Below, in pieces: positions 29,168 through 39,226 of a stretch of DNA of 64,000 bases (positions are counted from its first letter, which is position 1; each line of letters begins with the position of its first letter). The position numbers and the translations under genes were made by a program. This DNA is from Chrysomallon squamiferum (Eukaryota > Mollusca > Gastropoda > Neomphalida > Peltospiridae): positions 7,118,976 to 7,182,975 of the forward strand of contig CM022665.1 in assembly GCA_012295275.1 (NCBI GenBank), given 5' to 3'. The notes under the pieces are model-generated. The model saw nothing but the letters and a program-made list of their open reading frames with translations, did not search any database and was not told where the DNA came from.

Positions 29168-32100
29168 TAACTACCCAACAAAATGCATGTAACAATAATA
29201 TTTTTTAAATAGTTAAAATTAAATAAAATAAAATTTAGTTGTTTATTCTTGTTAGTATTGCTTTCGTCGTTGTCACCTGGTTTGAACAATTGTTTATCGG
29301 GATAAACATACGATCTGTTCGGACTAAAGACATGTAACCTCAGCATTTAAATTGACTTATTTAGCCACAATATCCATTCCATCATCATCTGACACCGCGA
29401 ACCGGAGCAGACATTTTCTTTTTGTTAATTTTCCGATTCAAATTAAATGAACAAAAATAAAAGATTCAGATGGTATTTCTCATTATTATATTTTATTCAT
29501 AATTCATAAAAATAATTTTGCACTATCAACCACACCTTTTTATTTTTTTTATTTTGTATACTGATAATAAATAAATAATAAATAATACCTTTCTTTTCAT
29601 TTTACATTTGTAACCAATAGCTCACACGATCTGTGTTGTGATATATGTGCGTGTGTGCGTGCGTGTGTGCGTGCGGCTGGGTATACAAACTGAAAATAAT
29701 TCTATATTTAATTTTAAACAGTTTTATACATGCATTCGCGTCATAAAAATAAGTTTAAAAATTCAGCAAGACACTTTTTCATTACCTGTAATTGGTGCAA
29801 ACCAAAGTGTTACAGATACCAACTTTTTGCTGGAGATTCGAATTTTGAAAGAACCATTAACACCTCCCTTAGCTTTGGTTAACGACACACTTAGAACTGA
29901 TAGTGACTAAATCGAGTAGTAAAATGTTATTTAATATGTTGTTTAAGGTAAGTTATATTAAAGGTAATGAAAATCGTACTCTGGTTGTTTTAACTTCGTT
30001 CTAGCATTGTTTCTTTTTTAAATTAGGATATATGTATATATGAAATTTCTGTTAATTAAACCGTTTCAAATAAATCAAGGGTTATCTAATAAAATGTTTC
30101 ACCTTTTTTGATCATTATAGTAAATTATACTTTATTATTGATTAGGCATAACGTACACTTAGGACGCCGATGTCGAACAACTCCTGTATTATAGATAACT
30201 ATGATACGTCTTGATGTTTTCTAACCTTATCGATACGGTGAACTCGAGAAATAAATAAACAAGTAAATAAATACCCCCCCCTCCCCATCAAACAACTATT
30301 AGGTTTACTTTCAAATAGGTAAGTAACCAAGGGATTTTTTACTTGTTGATATCTGAACATTTCATAACATTAGGTTCCTCGTCTGTTTAAAACTAATTGT
30401 GAAATACGAGAAATGACTAATTTGATAATCTTTCCTTTTTATATTTTTATTTTATAACAGCAGATCTGGTATTATAAGGTCATTAACAGTTTCATTATCT
30501 GGTTGCGTTACTGAAAATGGATTTCATGTATAAAATGAGAAACATTATTGATAAAAAGGCACATTACGTTTCGCTTTACATCCTGTTTATTTTGATTCTC
30601 CTTGTGGTTCTTTTTGTTTTTTGTTTTGTTTTTTTGTTTGGTCTTTTTTTTTAGTGGGAGAGGTTATTAAGGCGATATTTAAACTCACTGGAATAAGATT
30701 ATAGAAAATTTATGAATATACTTAAAAACAGAAAATAATAAAATTATTTCTTTCGAAATCATTTACAATAAAATATGTGTAATAACCATATTACTTTAAA
30801 GAAATGTACATCATTTAAAATAATAAATAAGAACGCTGTAATTAATTATATGTATTACTGTCTTTCAAATTGGGGGTTTCTCATAACTGAATTTTTCTCT
30901 CAGGGTTTGAATTCTCAGCAACAACATATCTAATAAACACAACCAACTTCAGTTTCGTCGTAATTTCAAAATATAAAGCATATTCTCAAACAAAACCACA
31001 GAACAATAACATGAGTTTATATTTAAGCAAACAACGGCTATTTCGATTTTAATTATTATCATCATCGTTTTATTCTTACTTTTATTATTTTATTTATTTA
31101 TTTATTTATTTATTATTATTATCGTTTCACGTGTAAAAATATAGCAGAATTTACACTTTTTAAAAACTAGGGATGAACTATATATTGCTTAGAAACAAGC
31201 AGATTCAAGTGAAATGAACTAAATGAAATTTGAAGAGATCTATTTAAGACGAGAGTGAATAATAAACAATGTTTACACCTACTACAACAGAAATGAAAAC
31301 AGTGAATGGTTTTTGAAAATAAAATAAACGCTTCACTGTTACAGCAGTAACGATTACAACTGATATTTAAATTCTCACAATAAAACATGATATTTTGTCA
31401 CTGAGACACTTTACTGCGGAGAATACAGCTCAACAAACGACTGCCGCAAGTAAAGTGTCCATGGGGGAAAAAATACAAAGTTTACTTATTAAGAAAACTC
31501 CGTCCTCGTGTTTTTCTTCTTTTTTTTTTTTTTTGTTGTTTCTTTTCTTTCTGCACGAGAATTTCGGTTTACTCTAAGATGCACGCCTGTATATATCATT
31601 CATACAATTGTTCAATGCAGCTATTGAAATGTCTCTGTGTTATGGGCAAGGCGAAATGTGAGAAATCACCCACGCATACAAGTAAAACCACTGTCAGCAG
31701 CATACCTGGTGTCATTTGCCGGTTGACTTCACATACGTTATCCATTGCATGTAATTGTGCACAGCCGACAGTGATATTCATACTAAATAGTAAATCTTAT
31801 TTGTATGTTTACACAGTGTTAACACCCTCCAAAACATGTACATACATGAGCATTTCACGCTATATGTAATATGCATTAACCCACATAAATAAATGTTTTT
31901 ATATAATATTAAACTAAATTCTTTTACACTCTACGTAATTGTTTTAATACACTTATATAATTAAAATAAATACGAATAATGTCAGTCTTGTAAAATGAGC
32001 TTTCATATAGTTTATTTTACTTACTTTCCATGGTTAATTTTAATATCCTTTTTGCTTGAATTTGGGAAATGGCGATTTTAACTGGCAAGTGAAAAGTAAT

Positions 32101-32587
32101 TAAAAATAATACATTTAATAAAATGTTAATTATAATAATTTCTGTTTATATATTTTATTTTTTATTTTTATTTTTATTTTAGTGTTGTTGTTTTCGTGTG
32201 TGTGTGTGTGTGTGTGTTTTTTGTTGTTGTTGTTTTTTTTTTTAAACTTACCGTCCAAGCAAAATTAAATGGTAATCTCTGTCGAGTCTGTGAACTTTCG
32301 GGTGGGTATATAAAGGAATTTCCACCAAGGACCGAAGTTGAAATATTTCCAAAAGTACATTCACTTTTCTCCCGGACAAATGACTGATATTCCTTCAGGC
32401 AGATTTCAAACTTTGTTTCGCAGCTATCGCTACACATACCAGTAGCATCCCGGGTACCGTCGCAACACGTGCCATCAGCCAGTTCCCCACGTAGATTCTG
32501 CAGCGACAAAATTTGTAATTCAAAGTAACCGTCCGCAATACAAACTTGAAGAATTCCAAGCAAAATTGCCAAACCCAGCGGATGCAT
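3588..32587 (-). CDS. Jag: Jagged/Serrate-type Notch ligand, 5' part (4 exons, gene runs off left edge)
   Basis: Membrane-anchored ligand that binds Notch on neighbouring cells. Coding exons in transcript order: 32587-32252, 7558-7498, 4249-3995, 3648-3588; they join in frame (phases 0, 1, 1, then 2 at the edge). Visible protein is about 237 residues: signal peptide (1-18), MNNL/C2-like domain (about 20-133) with the Jagged-like CC pair at 41-42 and motifs CLKEYQS and RSYTLVVEAWD, DSL domain with six cysteines (173, 182, 186, 198, 206, 215), then the start of the first EGF repeat. Exon lengths 255 and 61 agree with what I recall for vertebrate JAG1 exons 4 and 5. RSYTL-VEAW and ELADGTCC favour Jagged over Delta. 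The remaining EGF repeats, transmembrane segment and tail must lie left of position 1. Odd points: a GC donor after the last visible exon, and Ile at a DSL position that is normally Phe. Intron 1 is about 24.7 kb. Confidence 0.93.
3681..3713. repeat. poly(T) tract
   Basis: Uninterrupted T run of about 33 bases just upstream (in transcript terms) of Jagged exon 4, in the short intron between the DSL and EGF exons. Confidence 0.95.
3995..4249 (-). CDS. Jag: Jagged coding exon 3: DSL domain
   Basis: A 255-bp exon with acceptor tatttcag and donor gtgagc, phase 1 in and out. It encodes the whole Delta/Serrate/LAG-2 domain, the main Notch-binding module: RVLCDEHYY, CRPRND, GHYTCDANGDKVC and GWMGQEC, with all six cysteines present. 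The stretch CRPRNDLIGHY has Leu-Ile where most ligands have x-Phe before GH. Confidence 0.95.
4250..7497 (-). other. Jagged intron 2
   Basis: A 3.2-kb AT-rich intron between the end-of-MNNL and DSL exons. It holds a two-copy tandem repeat at 6181-6310 and an (ATA/TAT)n stretch near 6490-6530. I saw no other coding signal. Confidence 0.75.
6181..6310. repeat. Two-copy tandem repeat, unit about 65 bp
   Basis: CTGATGAA...AACAGTAGTACAGATAGTAGTAT recurs from 6246 as CTGATGAA...AGCAGTAGTACAGATAGTAGTAT. The second half of each unit is nearly identical. Confidence 0.8.
7498..7558 (-). CDS. Jag: Jagged coding exon 2: end of MNNL domain
   Basis: A 61-bp exon coding RSYTLVVEAWDQDRSRNGEL, with acceptor ttattacag and donor gtaagt, phase 0 in and phase 1 out. 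RSYTL-VEAWD is the diagnostic Jagged continuation after the FAW motif of the preceding exon. A dispersed repeat copy (7673-7899) begins little more than 100 bp upstream in transcript terms. Confidence 0.92.
7673..7899 (-). repeat. Dispersed repeat copy A (pair with 40295-40523)
   Basis: About 227 bp that is repeated in reverse orientation at 40295-40523 with only scattered differences. The shared part runs from ACAAACATTCATACATA to GTCTATTCAG, and both copies abut a CA/GT-rich microsatellite on the same end. I found no terminal inverted repeats or pol III boxes, so the class is unknown. Confidence 0.85.
8861..8878. repeat. (TA)n microsatellite
   Basis: Short alternating TA run followed by ATAATAATAA. 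Confidence 0.8.
9117..9146. repeat. (GT)n microsatellite
   Basis: About 14 GT units in Jagged intron 1. Confidence 0.9.
9221..9229 (-). promoter_or_regulatory. Candidate Su(H)/RBPJ site
   Basis: Minus strand TGTGGGAAA fits the YGTGRGAAM consensus of the Notch-pathway DNA-binding factor. It lies in Jagged intron 1, about 500 bp from another perfect site. Confidence 0.3.
9719..9727 (-). promoter_or_regulatory. Candidate Su(H)/RBPJ site
   Basis: Minus strand CGTGGGAAA is a perfect match to the high-affinity Su(H)/RBPJ consensus, within Jagged intron 1. Confidence 0.35.
9861..9890. repeat. (AC)15 microsatellite
   Basis: Uninterrupted AC repeat in Jagged intron 1. Confidence 0.95.
10209..10254. 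repeat. T-rich tract
   Basis: Nearly pure T over about 45 bases, interrupted by single A or C bases. Confidence 0.9.
11444..11467. repeat. poly(A) tract
   Basis: Uninterrupted A run of about 24 bases. Confidence 0.95.
12596..12780 (+). mobile_element. Possible pogo/Tigger-like MITE fragment
   Basis: Starts CAGTCACACTCTGTTGTGTC directly after a TA dinucleotide, as pogo-type elements do. Inside are CAAGTCAATATT and GTTGAGTCGATATG motifs, reminiscent of non-autonomous Tigger-like elements. No coding capacity; the right end is not defined. Family assignment is from memory of such termini. Confidence 0.4.
13557..13620. repeat. (AAAT)n microsatellite
   Basis: About ten AAAT units followed by AAATT units. 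Confidence 0.95.
14178..14290 (+). repeat. Fragment of a molluscan-type SINE body
   Basis: GGGTAACTCCAATGGGCTATT followed by CCCATCCCAGTCAATG and GGTATGTGCTTTTCTATT resembles the central body of a tRNA-derived SINE that is very common in mollusc genomes. Similarity is recalled and not computed; the head and tail are missing. Confidence 0.5.
14868..14950. repeat. Imperfect tandem repeat, unit about 33 bp
   Basis: CACCAGCAGAATTTACCATTT and CACCAGGAGAATTTATCATTT occur in tandem. A weaker third copy, ACAAAAATTTATCATAT, precedes them. Confidence 0.6.
17790..17930 (+). repeat. Imperfect tandem, tRNA-like repeat cluster
   Basis: AGACAGCACTGGCTAG, AGACAGCACTAGCTTG and further AGACAGCA/AGACGGAA variants recur about every 30-50 bp. 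One unit reads AGTCCACTGGTTAGACAGC and ends GGGTTTGAGAC, resembling tRNA A and B boxes, so the cluster may derive from a SINE. Confidence 0.55.
18907..18946. repeat. (AT)n(AC)n compound microsatellite
   Basis: AT run directly followed by an AC run; another (AT)n lies at 19049-19074. Confidence 0.9.
19550..19588. repeat. (AT)n microsatellite
   Basis: Uninterrupted AT alternation of about 19 units in Jagged intron 1. Confidence 0.95.
21752..21799. repeat. (TTA)n microsatellite
   Basis: About 15 TTA units. Confidence 0.95.
21970..21994. repeat. (ACGC)n microsatellite
   Basis: About five ACGC units, unusual in this AT-rich setting because of the repeated CpG. Confidence 0.9.
25020..25115. other. 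CpG-rich island in Jagged intron 1
   Basis: Contains CGGGGAACGGCGCGCGCG and AAGCGTATCGTATT and is far richer in G, C and CpG than its surroundings. It could be a regulatory element or an unmethylated CpG cluster. No coding frame with recognisable content. Confidence 0.45.
26790..27010. promoter_or_regulatory. Possible regulatory island with repeated CCAAT boxes
   Basis: Within 220 bp lie GATTGGCTG, CTATTGGTTCG and GGGCCAATCAATT (three ATTGG/CCAAT motifs in two orientations) together with two ATCGAT motifs. The segment is GC-richer and less repetitive than the flanking intron, as an enhancer or internal promoter could be. Confidence 0.35.
27640..27835. promoter_or_regulatory. Possible regulatory or first-exon segment in Jagged intron 1
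   Basis: A higher-complexity, GC-richer stretch ending in AAAAATATGGCGGACATG, which resembles a YY1 site on the plus strand. No convincing open frame; a promoter for a non-coding transcript or a conserved element is possible. Confidence 0.25.
29110..29165. repeat. (ATT)n microsatellite
   Basis: About 18 ATT units. Confidence 0.95.
32196..32218. repeat. (GT)n next to the Jagged exon 1 donor
   Basis: A GT run followed by a T-rich stretch ends close to the exon 1 splice donor at 32251; on the transcript it reads A-rich then CA repeat. Confidence 0.9.
32252..32587 (-). CDS. Jag: Jagged coding exon 1: signal peptide and MNNL domain
   Basis: The ATG at 32587-32585 opens a hydrophobic signal peptide (LGLAILLGILQVCIA) followed directly by GYFELQILSLQN, the start of the MNNL domain. 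The exon encodes 112 residues and ends with NFAWT before the donor gtaagt, in phase 0. Vertebrate Jagged genes divide this region between two exons; here it is one. The start is the first Met before the signal peptide. Transcription start and any 5' UTR exon were not identified. Confidence 0.93.
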
Positions 32588-33989
32588 AGTTTAAAGGAAC
32601 TAATCCATGCCTTGAGAGTTGTTCCTCAATTTTGAAGGATGCTACCTGAATCATGAAATTATAGCAGCGAAGAGCGACTTCTTCTCTTCTATCCAACATT
32701 CCTAGAGTTGGAAAACTTTTTTTTCTGATTATTCATATGAAGTATTCCGAGTACTAGAGACGTCTGAAGTAAAATTATCAAACTGTGTAATAAACATAAC
32801 GTACAATTATTTTCCACCACCGTCAGCGAAAAAAAAAAGTTGATGAATATTTTTATAGTACTATCTCTACACACTGTGGGAATAAGACACTATCCCGATA
32901 GATGTTTTTATTTTTAGTGTAGCAGTATGCGCATGCTCCACAGCTCAATTAAAGGGCCCGCACTTCACACGCGAGATGAGCTTTGTGCTTTGCGCGTTGA
33001 ATTGTTAAAAGACCACCTCCAAATAGATGACGATAAAGATGATAAAATTGCCTTTCGACCATCCGTGATACTGCACGAACCAAACAAAAGAATTGTTCTA
33101 CAATTTAGAAAACGGTTGCAATCCGTTACACGAGCAGTAACGAATATTTATCGAATATGGTTGCCACAAGTGATCCGTCATTTAGATAGGCACGCGCCTC
33201 TCCATACATCCAGCACGTGCGGTCGGAGCAAAGTCATAATACGTACTGAATTTTAAATGAAATAATCTCGTGCTTAATGTTTATTTTCAGTGTGTTTTAA
33301 TTTCTGTGTTTATTGAAAGAAAGAATAATAAAAATAAAATAAAATAAATAGAAGAAAGAATGAAATGAAAATAAAAGATAAGCAGTAGAAATTATTTTTT
33401 TTATAATTAATCCAATTGGTTATGTCTGTATGTATTAAATTTATGTATGTATATTTTAAAGCAGTTTCCACTGTTTTAGGAATTTTTATGCTCACCTATT
33501 ACATACTTCGTTTATGCCCACACGCACATAACTCTATATAAATTAACACACATACAAAGAAAAAAGAACTGGATGAAACTTCGTTGTTAATTTATTATTT
33601 ACGTATTTGTTAAAATGGGAACTTGTGCGCTGCTCTTTTTAGATTCGCTAAGATGACAGCCTAATAACATCTAACAACAAACGTCAGTAGAAATAAATTA
33701 TTTTATAAAAATAAAATATTAATACTGAATGGGTGTTAACAGCTCAGGGTCGTCCAATTTCATTGAAAACTTACTTTAAACATAATAGATGGAGCCTACC
33801 TTTATATGCACCTGCACAATACAATCACTTTTTATTTCATCTACCGTTCTTGTTATTTTCGACATTACAAAAATCTTACGCGATGCAGGAAAATATTATA
33901 TACCTGCGTTTCTAACATGAAGAAGCTCAGAAACGAGTTAGTATATAATTGTTTTGACAGTTCTCACTTCTCCCACTGCAATGAGAGAC

Positions 33990-33998
33990 CGTGGGAAA
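33990..33998 (+). promoter_or_regulatory. Candidate Su(H)/RBPJ site upstream of Jagged
   Basis: CGTGGGAAA is a perfect consensus match about 1.4 kb upstream of the Jagged start codon. Nearby at 33961-33977 are TTCTCAC and CTCCCAC in the opposite orientation, partial matches that could form a cluster. Confidence 0.4.
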
Positions 33999-34278
33999 GT
34001 TGAATTCGCTACTGCAGTCAGGAATTAAGAAACGGTCTGTCACTGCGACATATACCTGCCGAAAACGCGGCTGTCCGTGTCGAACTAGTTCGAGCTCGCC
34101 TCGGATTGGTACGGAGTTTACCGATCTATCATCGCTTGGACACACACTTTTAAACATCCTTCACTCAAGTAGCATAATATAATATATAGTTTACACTTGT
34201 CACAGGGAAAGAAATATCTGATTAATATTGTTGGGATGATTAATTTTTAATTTTATGTTGTTGTTTTTTCTTAAGAAA

Positions 34279-34296
34279 TAAAAAAAATAAAAATAT

Positions 34297-34361
<65 letters not shown>

Positions 34362-34420
34362 TAAAAAATAATTAAACACGAAAAAAAAAAAAAAAAAAAA
34401 AAATAATAAAAAATTATATA
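34279..34420. repeat. A/T-only tract with poly(A)-(TA)n-poly(T) palindrome
   Basis: Between about 34285 and 34356 a poly(A) run, an alternating TA run and a poly(T) run form a near-perfect self-complementary block. More poly(A) and AT-rich sequence follows. Confidence 0.9.
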
Positions 34421-35731
34421 AATAAATAAGAATAATTATTAATAAATTAATACTAATAACATGAACAACAGTGACAGTAATAATAATATCAAACTATTAA
34501 TGTTAACATATCAAATAACGTATTACATAAATATATTAACGATGATGTTGATGATAATAATAAATAAATAAATATATAAATAAGAAAATATATTCTGTGA
34601 TAGATATACTACTATTCTCTTCCAATATTTTCTGTGACATTTATTCATTTAAAAAAAAAAAAAAAAAAAAAAATCATGATTGTATTTAAATGATACAGAA
34701 ATTTAAAATACTGATTCTGAAAGTCTTGAAATATTCTAAGTTAAAAACTACTGTAAATCTATCATCAATTAGCTTATACAGTGTTTTTATACAAGGAACA
34801 TCTACTTGAAACAAACAACTTTTGTCATCTTTATCTGTGAAGTTTTTGTGCAATATAGTTAATGACTGTAGAAAGGAAGCTTAAACATTAAAAGTATAAA
34901 TATTTTATTAATTTCTTTAAAATATTTTATTTTTCATTTCATTATGTTTTCTCTTCCCTCTTAATAAAAAAGGCCAGTAACAAAGAATGATGAATGCAAA
35001 ACTGATGTAAATAAAAATGAGATTCAAATTAACCTTGAAGTAAGCTGATAATAAATACATTCTTATATACTGTTTTAGAAATATATTTTCTGAAAGTATT
35101 CTGTGTCTTTTCAAATCAGCAAACAAATAAAACATACAGTACAGTACATTACATTTTTAAATAACGTTGTTCAGAATTATAGAAATTAATAATTTTTATG
35201 TGTATTTTTCCAACAGATAGGAACGTACATACCAGGTCTTTGATAAAGCATTCAGAGGCTTTGGTTGATACAGAAAACTGCACCAAAGAGAATTTACGCC
35301 AACAGTCTATCTTTTAATCACAGGCAACTTCAGCGACATTTACAAAAGTATAAAACACATATATCACATCCATCACACTGCATAACACAGAATATCCCAG
35401 TTATAAAATAAAGTATTTATATTCTTCTTAATAAATTATTTAGAACAGATTACAAAGATAAAAATATTAAGATTCTGGAGCGCAAAATTGTGTTGAAAAC
35501 AGTCTTGAAACGCTCAAGAATTGGAATTTCAAAAAGGTCTATTAATATATGTGTTTTTTTCCCCCCATTAGTTTTAAAACAGGCAACTCGTTTACTTTTC
35601 ACTTTTCTTATTATCGTAAAATATTCTTTTATTACCATTTTGTGAGGTATTACAACAAGAAAACTTGTAATTTTGGCGCCTAAATCGTTGACATGCAAGT
35701 GTTGACTCGAAGCGTGCCACAATCGAGTTGG

Positions 35732-35740
35732 CGTGGGAAA
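35732..35740 (+). promoter_or_regulatory. Candidate Su(H)/RBPJ site upstream of Jagged
   Basis: A second perfect CGTGGGAAA about 3.1 kb upstream of the Jagged start codon, in the divergent intergenic region. Confidence 0.35.
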
Positions 35741-36330
35741 TCTGAAAACAAAATCAACATGATGACAAGTAGCTTTTGTTCACTGTAATTTCAAATGTAA
35801 ACGTTCGTTGACTTTTCGATTCTCCTAAAATACAAACATCAGAGGTGGATCCAGAATACCACGAGGGAGAGGGCGCCATCTGCATGTCGGGATACGAAAA
35901 TAGTTTAATTATAAAGATAAAAACAGGTCCTAACAAAAAAAAAAAAAAAAAATGGGGAGAATCATTCTCGTTTCGACCCCTCTTCCCTTGAATCTGTGAG
36001 TGTCTTTGTAAGAGACAGCAGACAGCGCGTGCAGCTATTTGGAATGTAAATCGAGTCACATTGTCTTTTGTTGAATACAACTGAAAACAAATAGAAACTG
36101 TTTTCAAAACTGACCGTAAAAACAAAGTTGCTTGCTTCAATAAATAAGAAGACATTACGAGGGCCGGATCCTGGCTGAAAAAAAGGGACGGGGCGCTGTT
36201 ACTGTCGTTTCAAAATTAACTCAGTTTATGTATAACGGTAGAAATCACAAAACGTAACAAACCACAGCAATAAAATGGAAAAGGAGAAGAAGAAGAAACG
36301 AAAGAAAAGAAAGGAAAACAACGCAAATAA

Positions 36331-36332
<2 letters not shown>

Positions 36333-36363
<31 letters not shown>

Positions 36364-36427
36364 ATAATAATAATAAAATAAAATAAAATAAAATAAAATA
36401 AAAATAAAATAAAAATAAGTAAATAAG

Positions 36428-36458
<31 letters not shown>

Positions 36459-36510
36459 TAAAAAATATATAAAAAAATAAAAAAATAAATTAATAAAAAA
36501 TAAAATAAAT
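36333..36510. repeat. A-rich simple-sequence tract
   Basis: A long A run grades into AATAA, AAAAT and AAAT units over about 170 bp. The open frame on its complement is a low-complexity Phe/Tyr/Leu artefact. Confidence 0.95.
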
Positions 36511-36894
36511 TACCACATCTAAATCCGGCCGTTGAACACAACAAATATTTAAAAAAGTAAGTACAAACCTGAAAAAATATTCAGTGGCATATAGTACGAC
36601 CAAGTCACTGTAACTTTAAGCACCTTTCGTGGAAATGTGTCATATAACAGTTCTCATGACCTCTCTTCTATTCTTCTTCAATATCTTTTTGAAATACTTA
36701 ACACATCTGCCTGCCTGAGGATAGTTGTGTATAACAGTTTTCTACCCGTGTCGCTGATACAATTCATTCTCTAACATAAAATGTAACATTAAATGAAATA
36801 TGTTCAAAGGGATGTTGGTGAAAGATCTCTTGTATAGGAAAAGTAATAATAATAAAAACAATTTCTGAATATTAAATGGTATATGTATGAAGAA

Positions 36895-37001
<107 letters not shown>

Positions 37002-39151
37002 GTTCCTTTATATCCTATGACTAGTAACTGTTATTATTATTATTTTTAAAAATATCATAAATGTTTCGATTTTGTTATCTTTACTTTTAATCTGTTTCTA
37101 TTTTGTTTATTTATTTATTTATTTATTTATTTTTTTGCTGTTGTTTTCAAAACAAATGATAATTCACGTGCATTAAAACATTAAAAATGTAGAGTTTTCC
37201 CTTCTTTATATTTTGCTTGTTAGAAGGAGAGAAAATTTTTCTTAATAAAAATTAAAATAAAATAGTTATATTTTTTATATGTATGTTCGTGCTTTGCGCG
37301 CTCTCGTATGTGTTTGCGTGTATGTGTATGTCTGTGTGTCGTGTATATATGTGTGACATAAAATCAAATTACATTCATAGCAAATATTTTTACCAGATCT
37401 TTATGCTATAAACAGATCAACATTAGAACTGTTTCATTATGATACTGTGTAATAACGAAATGGCTGAAATTCTTTAAAAGTGATAAAACACGACAACTAG
37501 AAATATTGTGATATCTGAAAATACATGAAAATAATATTTATTTCTAAAAACGATATTTAATCCTATTTAATTTTATTCTGTTCATTTTTTAAAAATTATT
37601 ATTTTTTAAACATTTCTCAATAAATTTAATTTCAGTTCCCAAATTGCAATTTGTATGCACTCTTTATTAAAAATGATATTAAACCGATAAAATAATGAGA
37701 AAAAAGGTTTGAAGCAACATGCTTTTATCTATTTGTATTTTAATTTTTTAAATTCTATTTTTTCTCATATTTATTTGTTTATTTATTTATTATTATTGTT
37801 TTTAATTTTAAACTTAATTTCTTTTCATTTTTTTTTTATTATTTTTTTTTTTGAGAATGAATATAAAATAACAATCTATTAATATGAAAAAGTTATAATA
37901 TAATTAAGACAAAAATACCAAAATGTAGCACTTTACTTTAAATAAAAAAGTAAAAAGCAATATAACCAGAAAGAACTATTTAAATTTGTTGAAATTATTT
38001 GCATATTTTCAATAGATTTAAAAGCAATGATACACCTAACTTCATTACTTTTGCTTCTGCAAAAATAGCTTTTAAAAATATTTTGTTTGAATTTTAAACT
38101 TGCTTTGACTGCATTTAATTAATATTTGTTAATAATTATTTCAGAATTTATTTTCTCAGTTTTTCTTTTTAAAGTGCAATTTCAATATATTTAAATATAG
38201 TGATACTTCTTTACCTATTATTTTTTATTTCTTTTGCCAGAAATTAGATTTAATCTTTATTTTGTCTTATTTACTTATTTACTTTCACAGCTTTTAACTT
38301 ATGTTTTGTTATTATCATCATATATTTGTTTATTTCTCAAATATACTACTACTGCTACTATTAATAATAACAGCTAAGAGAGATAACTCTTGATGATATT
38401 AACATTAGAAAAGTAATCTACTCCACATTTTTTTCTTACAATAATAGCATACCATTTTGGTAACAAAACAACAACAGTAATAATTAACAAATAAATTACA
38501 TTAATAACAAATTAGTTTAAAAACTGATCAGCATTTCTTCAAACAATGTTTAATTTTCTAATTTATATTTTCAACGAAAATGTTTATTCATTCTTCAATC
38601 TTCAGTATGCACAATTTATAAACATTTGGTTTAATAAAACCTAATGTAAAACAAGCAAACAAATAAATAAATAAATAAATAAATACAATAAAAAATCGTC
38701 CTGGATACTTGTAAATTTACTCAGGCAAGCTCGATCATAAGACCTTAAAAACTAAGTACTGGCCTACGTTGTATAATCTAACAGACTTTTGATTCATGAT
38801 TTAAAAATAAAAATAAATTAAAATAAAATTTGAATTAGTGCAGTAAAAATATTTGCCAACAAGGTAAACAAATATTGGTTATTCAGTCTGATTACAGCTG
38901 CAGACTGTTCAAATTCAAAAAGTTACATATTTAATAGCCTAAGCTATAATAAGCTATTATGTTTGCTGACAACAAATGGCTTCCATGCGCTGCATTTTGT
39001 AGGATATATAACGTCAGACCACCGTTTACAATTTACTCAGTGGCTTGATTTTAGCAGTTAAAACATATAAACTGGATTTACGTACATTGTTCAAGAATGC
39101 CTGAGCTTGTTTACATAAACCAGTGCACTCTTTTTTGGTAAGGTAAAAATG

Positions 39152-39153
<2 letters not shown>

Positions 39154-39220
<67 letters not shown>
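39154..39220. repeat. (CA)33 microsatellite
   Basis: Uninterrupted CA dinucleotide for 67 bp; the Val/Cys open frame on the complement is an artefact. Confidence 0.98.

Positions 39221-39226
<6 letters not shown>

Larger units (their letters stand above)
7559..32251 (-). other. Jagged intron 1 (about 24.7 kb)
   Basis: Long first intron between the MNNL exons. Open frames inside are short, low-complexity and lack recognisable domains. It contains repeats and transposon fragments (7673-7899, 12596-12780, 14178-14290, 17790-17930), many microsatellites, and GC-richer islands (25020-25115, 26790-27010, 27640-27835) that could be regulatory. Consensus Su(H)/RBPJ sites occur at 9221, 9719, 13962 and 31657. 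Confidence 0.8.

Noticed and set aside
35866-35890. CTCF-like site in CCACGAGGGAGAGGGCGCC
   Set aside because: Only the GAGGGCGCC core fits; the 5' part of the consensus does not align.
36245-36544. 99-residue minus-strand open frame rich in Phe, Tyr and Leu
   Set aside because: It is the translation of an A-rich simple repeat; no domain and no splice context.
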